A DNA stretch of 64,000 nt, taken from Rhizobiaceae bacterium MnEN-MB40S (GTDB lineage Bacteria > Pseudomonadota > Alphaproteobacteria > Rhizobiales > Rhizobiaceae). The DNA is taken from contig BRLC01000004.1 of assembly GCA_024343425.1 (NCBI GenBank), positions 186,001-250,000 of the forward strand. Direction: 5' to 3'. The notes under the pieces are model-generated. The model did no database searches and was not told the DNA's origin. It worked only from the letters and a program-made list of their open reading frames with translations. Made by a program: the position numbers and the translations under genes. Shown piece by piece: positions 8,529 through 16,297 of this stretch (position 1 is the first letter of the stretch; the number at the start of each line of letters is the position of its first letter).

Positions 8529-9560
8529 TCACTCTCCCTCCCGTGTGATGTCCACCGCCATCGCGGCAAGAACCGGCGCCGCTGTTCCCATCTGCTTTGC
8601 GCGCTCCGGATTTGAAGCATTCCCGTCGAGCGCTCGTTTCAGCACGCCTTGCAGAATGGCGCCGAGGCGGAAAAACGAAAACGCCAAATAGAATGGCCAA
8701 TTGTCGATTTCGCCGATATTGCGCCGTCCGCAATAGGCCTCGACATATTCCCTTTCGGTGGGAAGGCCGATGGCGGTCCGGTCGAGGCCGCCGAGACCAC
8801 GAAATCCGCTCTTGTACGGCAGTCTCCACTGCATGCACTGATAGGCTAGGTCCGCGAGGGGATGACCAAGTGTCGACAGTTCCCAGTCCAGAATGGCGAG
8901 TATTTTCGGCGCTTCGGGATCGAAGATCATATTGTCGATCCGGTAGTCTCCGTGCACCAGCGAAACCTGTCCGTCATCGGCGGGCAGATGGCGTTCAAGC
9001 CATTCAATCAGCACGTTCATGTCCTCGATCGGCTGGGTTTCGCTCGCCCTATATTGCTTGGTCCAGCGATCGAGCTGACGCTCGAAATAACTGCCTGGCT
9101 TGCCGAAATCGCGAAGTCCGACGGTGTCCACGTCGACGTCGTGCAACGCCGCCAGGGCTGCGTTCATCGCGTCGTAAATCGGGAAACGACCCGCCTCGTC
9201 GACTTCAGGCAAGTCCGGTTGCCAGAATATTCTGCCTTCGAGATATTTCATGACGAAGAACATCCGGCCGATGGAGGAGTCCTCCTCCGACAGGTAAAAC
9301 ATCTCAGGCACCGGCACGCCGCTGCCTTTCAGCGCCTTCATGACGCGGAATTCCCTATCCACCTGATGCGCCGATTTGAGCAGTTTCCCCGGTGGTTTTG
9401 CGCGCAACACATACTTGCCGCTCGCCGCCGTCAGCAGATAGGTCGGATTGGATTGCCCCGTGTTGAACTTCTCGATGTCCTTCAGACCCGAGAAGCCGGC
9501 GACGCCGGCCTCGAGTTCCGAACCGAGAGGCTCGAGAGCAATGTCGTTTGTCTTCGTCAT
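8529..9560 (-). CDS. APH/ACAD10-type phosphotransferase
   Basis: An aminoglycoside-phosphotransferase-fold kinase of 343 residues, of the group linked to acyl-CoA dehydrogenases (ACAD10/ACAD11, LvaA). Visible motifs are the catalytic loop LVHGDYRIDNMIF and the metal-binding ILDWELST. Family members phosphorylate the hydroxyl of 4-hydroxyacyl-CoAs so that it can be eliminated before beta-oxidation. ATG 9560 is chosen over a start 5 codons upstream because GGGAGGA sits 7 bp before it. It is flanked by two SDR genes in one transcript; no acyl-CoA dehydrogenase partner is in the window. Role in hydroxy-fatty-acid catabolism is inferred. Confidence 0.85.
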   Translation of the reverse strand: MTKTNDIALEPLGSELEAGVAGFSGLKDIEKFNTGQSNPTYLLTAASGKYVLRAKPPGKLLKSAHQVDREFRVMKALKGSGVPVPEMFYLSEEDSSIGRMFFVMKYLEGRIFWQPDLPEVDEAGRFPIYDAMNAALAALHDVDVDTVGLRDFGKPGSYFERQLDRWTKQYRASETQPIEDMNVLIEWLERHLPADDGQVSLVHGDYRIDNMIFDPEAPKILAILDWELSTLGHPLADLAYQCMQWRLPYKSGFRGLGGLDRTAIGLPTEREYVEAYCGRRNIGEIDNWPFYLAFSFFRLGAILQGVLKRALDGNASNPERAKQMGTAAPVLAAMAVDITREGE

Positions 9561-9648
9561 GCGCAATCCTCCCAAATCCGCGCTTCGGAAACCTCTCCTT
9601 CAACGGACAGGATGTTCCATACGCTTATAGTCCGCTGCTGAAAATCCG

Positions 9649-10479
9649 TCAGCCGATTTGGACGGCTTCTGCAAACAGGCCCTTCCCGTGGTGGACGGAA
9701 AGACCGCCGTCTATCGGCAGGATCGCTCCGGTGATGTAGGAACCACCCTTGCTACAAAGGAACAGCGTGGCCGCGCCGATGTCGTCGGGAGATCCGATCC
9801 GTCCGATAGGAACGCCTTGAGCGACGATATCCACCTGCTTGTCAGTCCCCGTGGCGAACGCCGTCATGTTGCTCTGGAACGGGCCGGGCGCAAACGCATT
9901 GACGGTGATCCGCCGCCCGGCGAGTTCGCCTGCAAGGATACGCGTCAGGTGATGAACGGCGGCTTTCGACGCGGCGTATGAGTAGGCGCCTTCGGCGATC
10001 GGTTGCGATCCCATTACGGAACCCAGGTTGATCACGCGCGCAGGGTCGTCATCACTTCCTGCCTTTTCGAGCAGGGGAAGAAGTTCCCGCGTCAGGGTGA
10101 AGAGGCCCGCAACATTGACGCCCAGGACGCGGCCCCAGGCGCGATGCGGAAAGGTATCGAGAGGTTCGCCCCAGGTCGTGCCCGCATTATTGACGAGAAT
10201 GTCGAGGGCGTCCGTCCGCGATCGCACAGCGTCGGCCAGGGCCAGAATGCCCTCTTCCGTTGCAACGTCTCCGGCGAAGCCTTCAGCCGATCCTGGAGCA
10301 TCCATGGCGTTGAGTTCGCTTGCCACCGCCTCGCAGGCCTCGGCCTTGCGTGAAGCGATCATGACCGAAGCCCCACCCTTGACAAGCGCCGTCGCGACCA
10401 TGCGTCCGATACCCGTGGCCCCGCCGGTCACCAGGGCTTTCTTGCCCGTGACCGAAAACAATTCCTGCAGATAGTCCAT
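9649..10479 (-). CDS. SDR-family oxidoreductase
   Basis: Classical SDR of 276 residues: TGGATGIGR, NNAG, INLGSVMGSQ and YAASK. The open frame continues far upstream over the divergent FAD oxidase gene, but the true start is ATG 10479, which has GGGAGGAT just before it and begins MDYLQELFSVTG. It is the first gene of the SDR-APH-SDR transcript and lies just downstream of a strong palindrome at 10497-10516. The C-terminal segment after DGGLSVHHGKG is a little longer than usual. The substrate is unknown. Confidence 0.88.
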   Translation of the reverse strand: MDYLQELFSVTGKKALVTGGATGIGRMVATALVKGGASVMIASRKAEACEAVASELNAMDAPGSAEGFAGDVATEEGILALADAVRSRTDALDILVNNAGTTWGEPLDTFPHRAWGRVLGVNVAGLFTLTRELLPLLEKAGSDDDPARVINLGSVMGSQPIAEGAYSYAASKAAVHHLTRILAGELAGRRITVNAFAPGPFQSNMTAFATGTDKQVDIVAQGVPIGRIGSPDDIGAATLFLCSKGGSYITGAILPIDGGLSVHHGKGLFAEAVQIG

Positions 10480-10496
10480 GACATCCTCCCTGATGC

Positions 10497-10516
10497 AACA
10501 TACTGAGTAGTATGTT
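10497..10516. promoter_or_regulatory. Perfect 8-bp inverted repeat, probable TetR-type operator
   Basis: AACATACT (10497-10504) and AGTATGTT (10509-10516) form perfect arms around GAGT. It lies 17 bp upstream of the SDR start codon in the divergent promoter region between that operon and the FAD oxidase. The size and symmetry fit a TetR-family dimer site; no TetR gene is present in the window. Confidence 0.65.
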
Positions 10517-10653
10517 TCATGCCGCTTGACGAATGTAAACCCGTACCGCGGGCCTGATTCTCCATTCCACCACAATTCTCGGATGATGACCCGAGCCGGC
10601 CAGATGGTGTATGAACAATCATCACTGCGATCGGTCGATACGAAAGGAATATT

Positions 10654-11955
10654 TTGGACCTTCTTTCCGAAAATGACGTCCCGGGCGCCTATCCCGACAG
10701 CTACTACCACGCAACGGCCCACGCCGAGCCGGATCTGCCGGAACTTGAACAGAACGAGCAATGCGACGTCTGCATCATCGGCGGCGGCTATACCGGCCTG
10801 TCGGCGGCGCTTCACCTTGCCCAGTCCGGACTGGACGTGATCCTTCTGGAGGCGAACCGCGTCGGCTGGGGAGCATCCGGTCGCAACGGCGGTCAGCTGG
10901 GTTCGGGACAACGCGTCGACCAGGACCAGCTGGAAACGATGTTCGGCGTGGAGAAGGCCCAGGCGCTCTGGCGGCTCGGAGAGGAATCCAAGGCGCTCGT
11001 CCACAAGCTCATAGCCGACCACAAGATAGAGTGCGGCTATCACAGCGGCATCATGTACGTCGATCACCGGCAGCGTTTTGTCGAATCCAGCAGGGCCTAC
11101 GCAGAAAAGCTTCAAAACGTCTACGGCTACGAGCAGATCCGCTTCATCGACAAGTCTGAACTCAGCGAAATCATGCAAACGGACGCCTATCACGGCGGCG
11201 TTCTCGATTCCGGCGCGGGACATCTGCATCCGCTGAATTTTGCGCTCGGTCTGGCGAGAGCCGCCAAGTCCGCCGGCGTGCGCATTTTTGAAAACAGCCG
11301 GGTCACGGCGGTCGAAAACGGCCCGAACCCGACGATCATGACGGAAAAGGCGACGGTGAAGGCCAACCATCTCGTCTATGCCTGCAACGGCTATATCGGC
11401 GAACTGGAAGAGGCCGTGTCGGCTCGCGTGCTGCCGATCAACAATTACATCATCGCCACGGAGCCGATGGATGCGGCGCTGGCGCAATCGCTGATCGCCA
11501 ACAATGCGGCGGTCGCGGATTCAAGGAATGTCATCAACTATTTCCGACTGTCGCCCGACAACAGGCTTCTCTTCGGCGGCGGCGAAACCTATGGCTACCG
11601 CTTCCCGAGCGACATCAAATCCTATGTCCGTCGTTACATGCTCCGGGTCTATCCACAGCTGGAAGACGTGCGCATCGACTATGGCTGGGGCGGGACTCTC
11701 GGCATCACCTTCAACCGTTTGCCGCATATCACCCAGGTGGAGCCGAATATCATGTCGGCGTCTGGCTACTCCGGACACGGAATTGGCATGGCGACGCTGT
11801 GCGGCAAACTGCTCGCCGAAGCGATAAACGGGTCGACGAGGCGGTTCGACCTGATGGAATCGATCCCCAACGCGCCGTTCCCGGGAGGAACCGGCCTGCG
11901 CCAGCCCCTGCTGGTGCTCGCCATGCTCTACTACAGCCTCCGCGACAAAATCTGA
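10654..11955 (+). CDS. FAD-dependent amine/amino-acid oxidoreductase (PuuB/DAO family)
   Basis: A 433-residue flavoprotein with the dinucleotide fold CIIGGGYTGLSAALHL (Gly43, Gly45, Gly48) and the following GWGASGRNGGQ, characteristic of gamma-glutamylputrescine oxidase-like members of the DadA/GlpO family. The C-terminal FAD contact reads SGYSGHGIGMATLCG. It probably oxidises the amine of a small amino compound, using O2 or a quinone. The start is TTG 10654, preceded by AAAGGAAT at proper spacing; no ATG in frame gives the conserved N-terminus. It is divergent from the SDR operon and convergent with phnM. Confidence 0.85.
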   Translation: MDLLSENDVPGAYPDSYYHATAHAEPDLPELEQNEQCDVCIIGGGYTGLSAALHLAQSGLDVILLEANRVGWGASGRNGGQLGSGQRVDQDQLETMFGVEKAQALWRLGEESKALVHKLIADHKIECGYHSGIMYVDHRQRFVESSRAYAEKLQNVYGYEQIRFIDKSELSEIMQTDAYHGGVLDSGAGHLHPLNFALGLARAAKSAGVRIFENSRVTAVENGPNPTIMTEKATVKANHLVYACNGYIGELEEAVSARVLPINNYIIATEPMDAALAQSLIANNAAVADSRNVINYFRLSPDNRLLFGGGETYGYRFPSDIKSYVRRYMLRVYPQLEDVRIDYGWGGTLGITFNRLPHITQVEPNIMSASGYSGHGIGMATLCGKLLAEAINGSTRRFDLMESIPNAPFPGGTGLRQPLLVLAMLYYSLRDKI

Positions 11956-11994
11956 TCCGGTCCACCCCCGAAGCATGGGCTGGCGGCGTCAGGA

Positions 11995-13191
11995 TCATCT
12001 CACATCGGACCGAAAGACCTGTCGTCCCTCGACAAGCGTCGCGACGACGTCGGGAAATTGCGCTCCGTCGGACCCCGGATCGACAAGCAAAAGGTCGGCG
12101 CGGCGGCCGACTTCAATTCGGCCGCGATCCTTCATTCCGAGCGCGTCGGCGGGGTTGGCGGACACAAGATCCCAGGCTTGCTCCAGCGGCACAATTCCAT
12201 CGGCGGCCAGACGGAAAGCGGCGTGCAGCGGCGCCGGATAATAGTAGTCGGAGGAGAGCACGCTGCACAATTCATTGGCGACGAGGACGGCGGCCGAGGG
12301 ATTGCCGGTCTTGTGGCTTCCGCCGCGCAATACGTTCGGTCCGCCCATGACGACGTGCTCGCCGTGCGCGCGGGCGTCGGCGGCGACGGCGGCTGAAAGC
12401 GGAAACTCCGCAGTGCGCGCGCCAAGCGCCCGGTATCGGGCCCGCGTCTCAATATCGGGATCATCGTGACTGAGCAGCGGAACGCCAGCGGCGTTCGCCA
12501 TGCCGGCAAGCGCCTCAATCGTCGCCTGCGTCTCGGCGTCGCTCTGCGCAATCCTGTCCACCAGCTTGCAAAACGCATCCACGGACAATCCGGTGCGGCC
12601 GGCGTGGCGGGCGAGTTTCTCAGGGTTTTCCATGTCGTTGCGCGTGTCAGCCAGATGGTCGTTGAAAGCGACGACGCCGATCGAACCGTCGGCAATCAGC
12701 GGCGCCACGTCTTTCAGGCCGTCATGGTTTTGAACCTCGAAGCGCAAATGCATATGCGTGTCGCACCGCAGGCGGCGCCGCCGGGCGCGCAAGGTTTCAG
12801 CGAGCGCAAGGAACGTGTCTCTTCCCCGCAGACCCGGCTCCCAGGAATACGTCACGCCGTGCATCGCGGTGGTAATGCCGAAACCGGCCATCAGCCGGTC
12901 GGCCTCGTCAAAGGCCAGTTCCGGTGGAAACCGCACGCCGGGGCGCGGCATCAGCGATCGCTCGAAAGCGTCGCCGTGAAAATCGACGATCCCGGGAAGC
13001 AGCAGAAGGCCCCGACCATCCAGCCGCGCGCGTCCGCCTCCGCCTTCCGATGCGGAAATTTCAGCAATGCGTCCCGCCTCGACCCGAATGACGACTTCTT
13101 CAAGACGCCCTTCGACAAGCGCCCGCGCGCCTGTCACGTCGATGGATTGCGGAACGGACCCTTCCGCGCTGGCGTATGCTGGATCGGTCAT
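11995..13191 (-). CDS. phnM: PhnM-like amidohydrolase (ribose-methylphosphonate triphosphate diphosphatase family)
   Basis: A 398-residue amidohydrolase-superfamily protein matching PhnM: the FERSLMPRPGVRFPPELAF block after PGIVDFHGD, DTHMHLRFEV, LLSHDDPD and VMGGPNVLRGGSH are family hallmarks. In the C-P lyase pathway PhnM removes pyrophosphate from 5-triphosphoribosyl phosphonate. The metal-site block reads FHGDAFE where PhnM usually has HTDxxE, a mild divergence. ATG 13191 was chosen because upstream frame sequence is not conserved; the ribosome site is weak. No other phn gene is nearby, so it is an orphan or has drifted to another substrate. Confidence 0.82.
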   Translation of the reverse strand: MTDPAYASAEGSVPQSIDVTGARALVEGRLEEVVIRVEAGRIAEISASEGGGGRARLDGRGLLLLPGIVDFHGDAFERSLMPRPGVRFPPELAFDEADRLMAGFGITTAMHGVTYSWEPGLRGRDTFLALAETLRARRRRLRCDTHMHLRFEVQNHDGLKDVAPLIADGSIGVVAFNDHLADTRNDMENPEKLARHAGRTGLSVDAFCKLVDRIAQSDAETQATIEALAGMANAAGVPLLSHDDPDIETRARYRALGARTAEFPLSAAVAADARAHGEHVVMGGPNVLRGGSHKTGNPSAAVLVANELCSVLSSDYYYPAPLHAAFRLAADGIVPLEQAWDLVSANPADALGMKDRGRIEVGRRADLLLVDPGSDGAQFPDVVATLVEGRQVFRSDVR

Positions 13192-13348
13192 GATGAAACC
13201 AGGGACAAGGGGTGGAACCCGCCACGGCGAGGTTCGCGAAAGATCGAAAGAAAGTCTCCTACCCGATCTTTGTGACAGTTTCCCAACAGACGTCAGGCGA
13301 TCGTTTTTTGCCCGCGCCAACCGCAAACGCCTGATCGATCGTCGCCGC

Positions 13349-14089
13349 TTACGCCTTGATCCAGGCAATGGCTCCGTCGAGATCCCGCCGCTCGAAGAGA
13401 TGAACCTGCCCCGACATCAGAGGCGCAAACAGCCTGGCGCTGTTGCGCAACCACCCGATGTCCGTCACCAGGGCGATCTTTGAGAAGGAATGCAAATGGC
13501 TGAATCCCAGTCGGGCGTCGTCCCAGATGGCTGTAGCCGTTGCGCCTTCGAAATCCTCGTCCATGACCACGAGAAACTTCAGCCGCTCGTGCGTCTTCAG
13601 TTTCTGCTCGATCAGCGGATACATGAAATCGAGATAGTCCTTCGACGTCAGTTTGCCAACGACTTCGCAAGCGACAACATCGTCGGGCATACCGTCCATC
13701 AGCCGGAAGGAATGTCCCGGCGGATCGATAACCGAGGCCCAGTCTATGGCCTCTTTCAGGGCGTCGCTCCGGAAATGTCGTATACGCGCCCCGACGAAAT
13801 GATTGACGATCGACGGCATGACGGAAAGAACCGTGCTGTCGCTGACGATCGCCACTTTCGGTAGGATCTTCTCGTGCTCGCGCACGAGTTTGAGGTGCGC
13901 CATGAGAGAATCCAGATTTTTCCAGATCGGAAACTCCTTCGCATTGAAGACCAGCGCGGGCACAACGTCTTTCTCGTTGATGAACTGGTCGATGCGCGCT
14001 GAGAGTCCTTCGAAGTCTTCCGCGGTCAGCGATCCCTGCGGTTCTGCGACGATGACGTTATTCCCGCTGTCAACTGCAATATTGAGCAT
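13349..14089 (-). CDS. Tandem SpoIIAA-like (STAS-related) domain protein
   Basis: A 246-residue cytoplasmic protein formed by two SpoIIAA-like domains: residues 1-118 (VIVAEPQGSLTAEDFEGL...) and about 125-246 (VVACEVVGKLTSKDYLDFM...). Each repeat has the alternating beta-alpha pattern and the GxLTxxD(F/Y) opening. Single-domain members are around 120 residues and are linked to membrane or lipid association; none has a firm function. A GGAGGAGG ribosome site precedes ATG 14089. It follows ialB-like on the same strand, 108 bp away, and could be co-transcribed. Confidence 0.75.
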   Translation of the reverse strand: MLNIAVDSGNNVIVAEPQGSLTAEDFEGLSARIDQFINEKDVVPALVFNAKEFPIWKNLDSLMAHLKLVREHEKILPKVAIVSDSTVLSVMPSIVNHFVGARIRHFRSDALKEAIDWASVIDPPGHSFRLMDGMPDDVVACEVVGKLTSKDYLDFMYPLIEQKLKTHERLKFLVVMDEDFEGATATAIWDDARLGFSHLHSFSKIALVTDIGWLRNSARLFAPLMSGQVHLFERRDLDGAIAWIKA

Positions 14090-14112
14090 AGAGACAACCT
14101 CCTCCGGCGTCG

Positions 14113-14134
14113 CCGGCGACTTTCATGTCGCCGG
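14113..14134 (-). other. Intergenic hairpin before the SpoIIAA-like gene
   Basis: CCGGCGAC (14113-14120) pairs perfectly with GTCGCCGG (14127-14134) over a 6-nt loop. It lies between the IalB-like and SpoIIAA-like genes, just ahead of the latter's ribosome site. There is no T-run, so it is more likely an mRNA-processing or attenuating stem than a terminator. Confidence 0.4.
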
Positions 14135-14197
14135 GCTGCCGCCAAATTGGTCGAATTCAGAGCGCAGGACAACCCCCGGCACGTCTTTCAAGCGCGG

Positions 14198-14767
14198 TCA
14201 GAACGACGCATATTTCTGGCTGGCGGAAGTGAAGCCCTGCAGAGACAGATTGATTGTGATCGTCTTGCCTTCGATCGTATCGAAAATGACCTTGAGCTCG
14301 TTACCTCTTTTAAAAGAGTCAAGCCACTCCGGCTTGAGGATGGCGTTTGCATAAACCCCGGAACCGTCGCTGTGCGTGTAGGGCAACGGGATCGGCTGGT
14401 TGTCGTCGACTTGCAGCCGCAGCGGGTTCTGAAGCACCAGACCGTGCGGCATCGCCAGGCTGATGAGATCCTGATCGGAATTCGGTTGCGGCAGGATCGT
14501 GAAACGCAGAATCCGCTGATTGGTGTCCTTCAGGAGCACCTGCTGGAACATCTCGCACCGCATTTCCGATGATGCGCCGCTGCCGGAGCAATTGACGATC
14601 CAATTGCCGCCGGTTGCGGCCGGCGCTTCCTGACCGTTTCTCGGCGTCTTGTTCGTGGTGGCCTGCGCCAGAAGGATTTCGTCGCGGGCATGCGCGGTTG
14701 CGAGCGGCGTCACAGCCGCCGCAATCAGAAACACGCATCCAGCTTTCAAAATGTTTATGTAAGGCAT
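14198..14767 (-). CDS. IalB-family secreted protein
   Basis: A 189-residue exported protein of the invasion-associated locus B family, common in Rhizobiales. A signal peptide spans residues 1-28 with cleavage likely after AHA. The mature part has the family pattern: a W..NC opening (GNWIVNCSGS), a second Cys in MRCEMFQQ that probably makes a disulfide with the first, and the C-terminal FKRGNELKVIFDTIEGKTI block. Periplasmic or outer-surface location is expected. Its function is unknown outside Bartonella, where it aids erythrocyte invasion. The 230-bp upstream space carries its promoter. Confidence 0.82.
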   Translation of the reverse strand: MPYINILKAGCVFLIAAAVTPLATAHARDEILLAQATTNKTPRNGQEAPAATGGNWIVNCSGSGASSEMRCEMFQQVLLKDTNQRILRFTILPQPNSDQDLISLAMPHGLVLQNPLRLQVDDNQPIPLPYTHSDGSGVYANAILKPEWLDSFKRGNELKVIFDTIEGKTITINLSLQGFTSASQKYASF

Positions 14768-14997
14768 AATATCAATCTCCCCTTTACCGCCTGTCGACAG
14801 ACGGCTTTACCCGGACATCCCTTGGTCCCAACCGATCTGGCAAACTGAATTACAACCGGTGGGACTCATATCCGACAGTCGTCGGCTTCCACGCAACCAT
14901 TAGAGCGTTTCGCGTTTCGATGGAAGCACCCGATGACGGGAAATCGATCCGCCTGCGCCTGTTCCGCCAAACCGCTCTGATGATGCTCAACCGAGGG

Positions 14998-16110
14998 TCA
15001 GGGATCGAAAATCAGGACAATGTAGACAACAAAGATCACAAGATGAACGGCCCCCTGCAACATATTGGTCCTGCCGCCTCCGAAGGTCAGCGCGCTGACG
15101 AACATGGTGAGCAAAAGCAGGGTGAGATCGGTATTGGTGACGCCGAGTTGAATCGGCTGATTGATGAACACCGAAATCGCCAGCGCGGCCGGAACCGTCA
15201 GCCCGATCGTCGCCAGCGCCGACCCGAGGCAGATATTCACCGCGCGCTGGAGGTAGTTCTCCCGCGCTGAATGGAAGGCCGCCAGCGCTTCCGGAGCGAG
15301 AACCAGGCTGGCGATCAGCACGCCGCCAAGCGCGGCCGGCAAATGCCATGTGCCCACCGCAAAATTGGCGAGCAGCGCCATTTTCTTCGACAGCAGCACG
15401 ATTGGCACGAGAATTCCGACCAGCAGGACTGCATGAAACAGGATCGAGTTCGCTTCGCCATGCGAGTGATGCTTGACGTCGCCCTCGGAGACGTTTTCGG
15501 CAAGCGGCTGAACGAAAAACGAGCGATGACGCCGGGTCTGCATGGCCAGAAAGGTCGCGTACAGCACGATGGTGATGACGGCGAACAGTTCCGACTGCGT
15601 GTTGTTCAGACTGGCGTCGGACGTCGAAACCGTGAACTTCGGCAGGATCAATGACATCGTCGCAAGCGTCACCAGCACCGTCAGAAACGCATTGGCGCCG
15701 CGCAGGTTGAACTCCTGCTCTCGATGATGGAATCCGCCAACCAGGAGCACCACCCCGACGACGCCGTTCATGACGATCATGAGCACCGCCATCATGGTGT
15801 CCCTGGCGAGCGTCGGCGCGGCGTCGCCGCTTAGCATGATGGACGATATCAGGGCGACTTCGATCGTGATCACGGCGATCGTCAGGATCAGCGTGCCGAG
15901 CGGCTCCCCAAGCAGATCGGCAAGATGGTCCGCATGCCTAACCGCGGAGAAGGACATCGCCATCATCACGCAGAACAACATCACGAACAGCACAAGAAAG
16001 ATCGGCAGACTGAACGTCTCGCCGAACAGAAATGCCGCCGGACCATAGAGCACGATCGCCAGTACGACGCCTAGTAGAAGTGGTGTTTCCTTCCGTACAT
16101 GCTTGAACAT
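14998..16110 (-). CDS. chaA: Calcium/proton (Na+/H+) antiporter ChaA
   Basis: An inner-membrane cation exchanger of 370 residues with about eleven hydrophobic segments. The two CaCA-type alpha repeats are visible as GEPLGTLILTIAVITIEVAL near residue 67 and LVLAPEALAAFHSARE near 268, both with acidic residues in membrane helices; a hydrophilic histidine-bearing loop (KHHSHGEANS) lies between the halves. Length matches bacterial ChaA (366-385). It stands alone on the minus strand, with a 187-bp upstream region. It exports Ca2+ or Na+ in exchange for protons at alkaline pH. Confidence 0.9.
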   Translation of the reverse strand: MFKHVRKETPLLLGVVLAIVLYGPAAFLFGETFSLPIFLVLFVMLFCVMMAMSFSAVRHADHLADLLGEPLGTLILTIAVITIEVALISSIMLSGDAAPTLARDTMMAVLMIVMNGVVGVVLLVGGFHHREQEFNLRGANAFLTVLVTLATMSLILPKFTVSTSDASLNNTQSELFAVITIVLYATFLAMQTRRHRSFFVQPLAENVSEGDVKHHSHGEANSILFHAVLLVGILVPIVLLSKKMALLANFAVGTWHLPAALGGVLIASLVLAPEALAAFHSARENYLQRAVNICLGSALATIGLTVPAALAISVFINQPIQLGVTNTDLTLLLLTMFVSALTFGGGRTNMLQGAVHLVIFVVYIVLIFDP

Positions 16111-16265
16111 AAAAGGCTTCCAATAAAGGCAAAACGGGAACTTTCAGTTTTCTGACTGCCATACTTTCCGTGATTTGCAAACCACGCGAAGCAGATATGG
16201 CGGCGTCGCGGTTAATACGCTGAAGAAAATGTCTGAATTCAAGCGCATTGAAGTGTCTTGTACTT

Positions 16266-16294
16266 TGCCCGCCACCGCAAAACAGCGGCGGGCA
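16266..16294 (-). terminator. Hairpin just after the transporter stop codon
   Basis: TGCCCGCC (16266-16273) and GGCGGGCA (16287-16294) form 8-bp arms, starting 3 bp beyond the stop of the minus-strand transporter gene; an alternative inner stem CCGC/GCGG also exists. A T-run is missing, so termination is only probable. Confidence 0.45.
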
Positions 16295-16297
16295 TCG

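Noticed and set aside
10480-11487. N-terminal extension of the SDR frame at 9649 across the FAD oxidase gene
   Set aside because: A strong ribosome site and a normal SDR N-terminus occur at 10479; the extension is antisense to a conserved flavoprotein.
14901-14945. Sequence AGAGCGTTTCGCGTTTCGATGGAA, noticed in parts, which looks like a dispersed Rhizobiales repeat
   Set aside because: Only one copy is present in the window, so repeat status cannot be shown.
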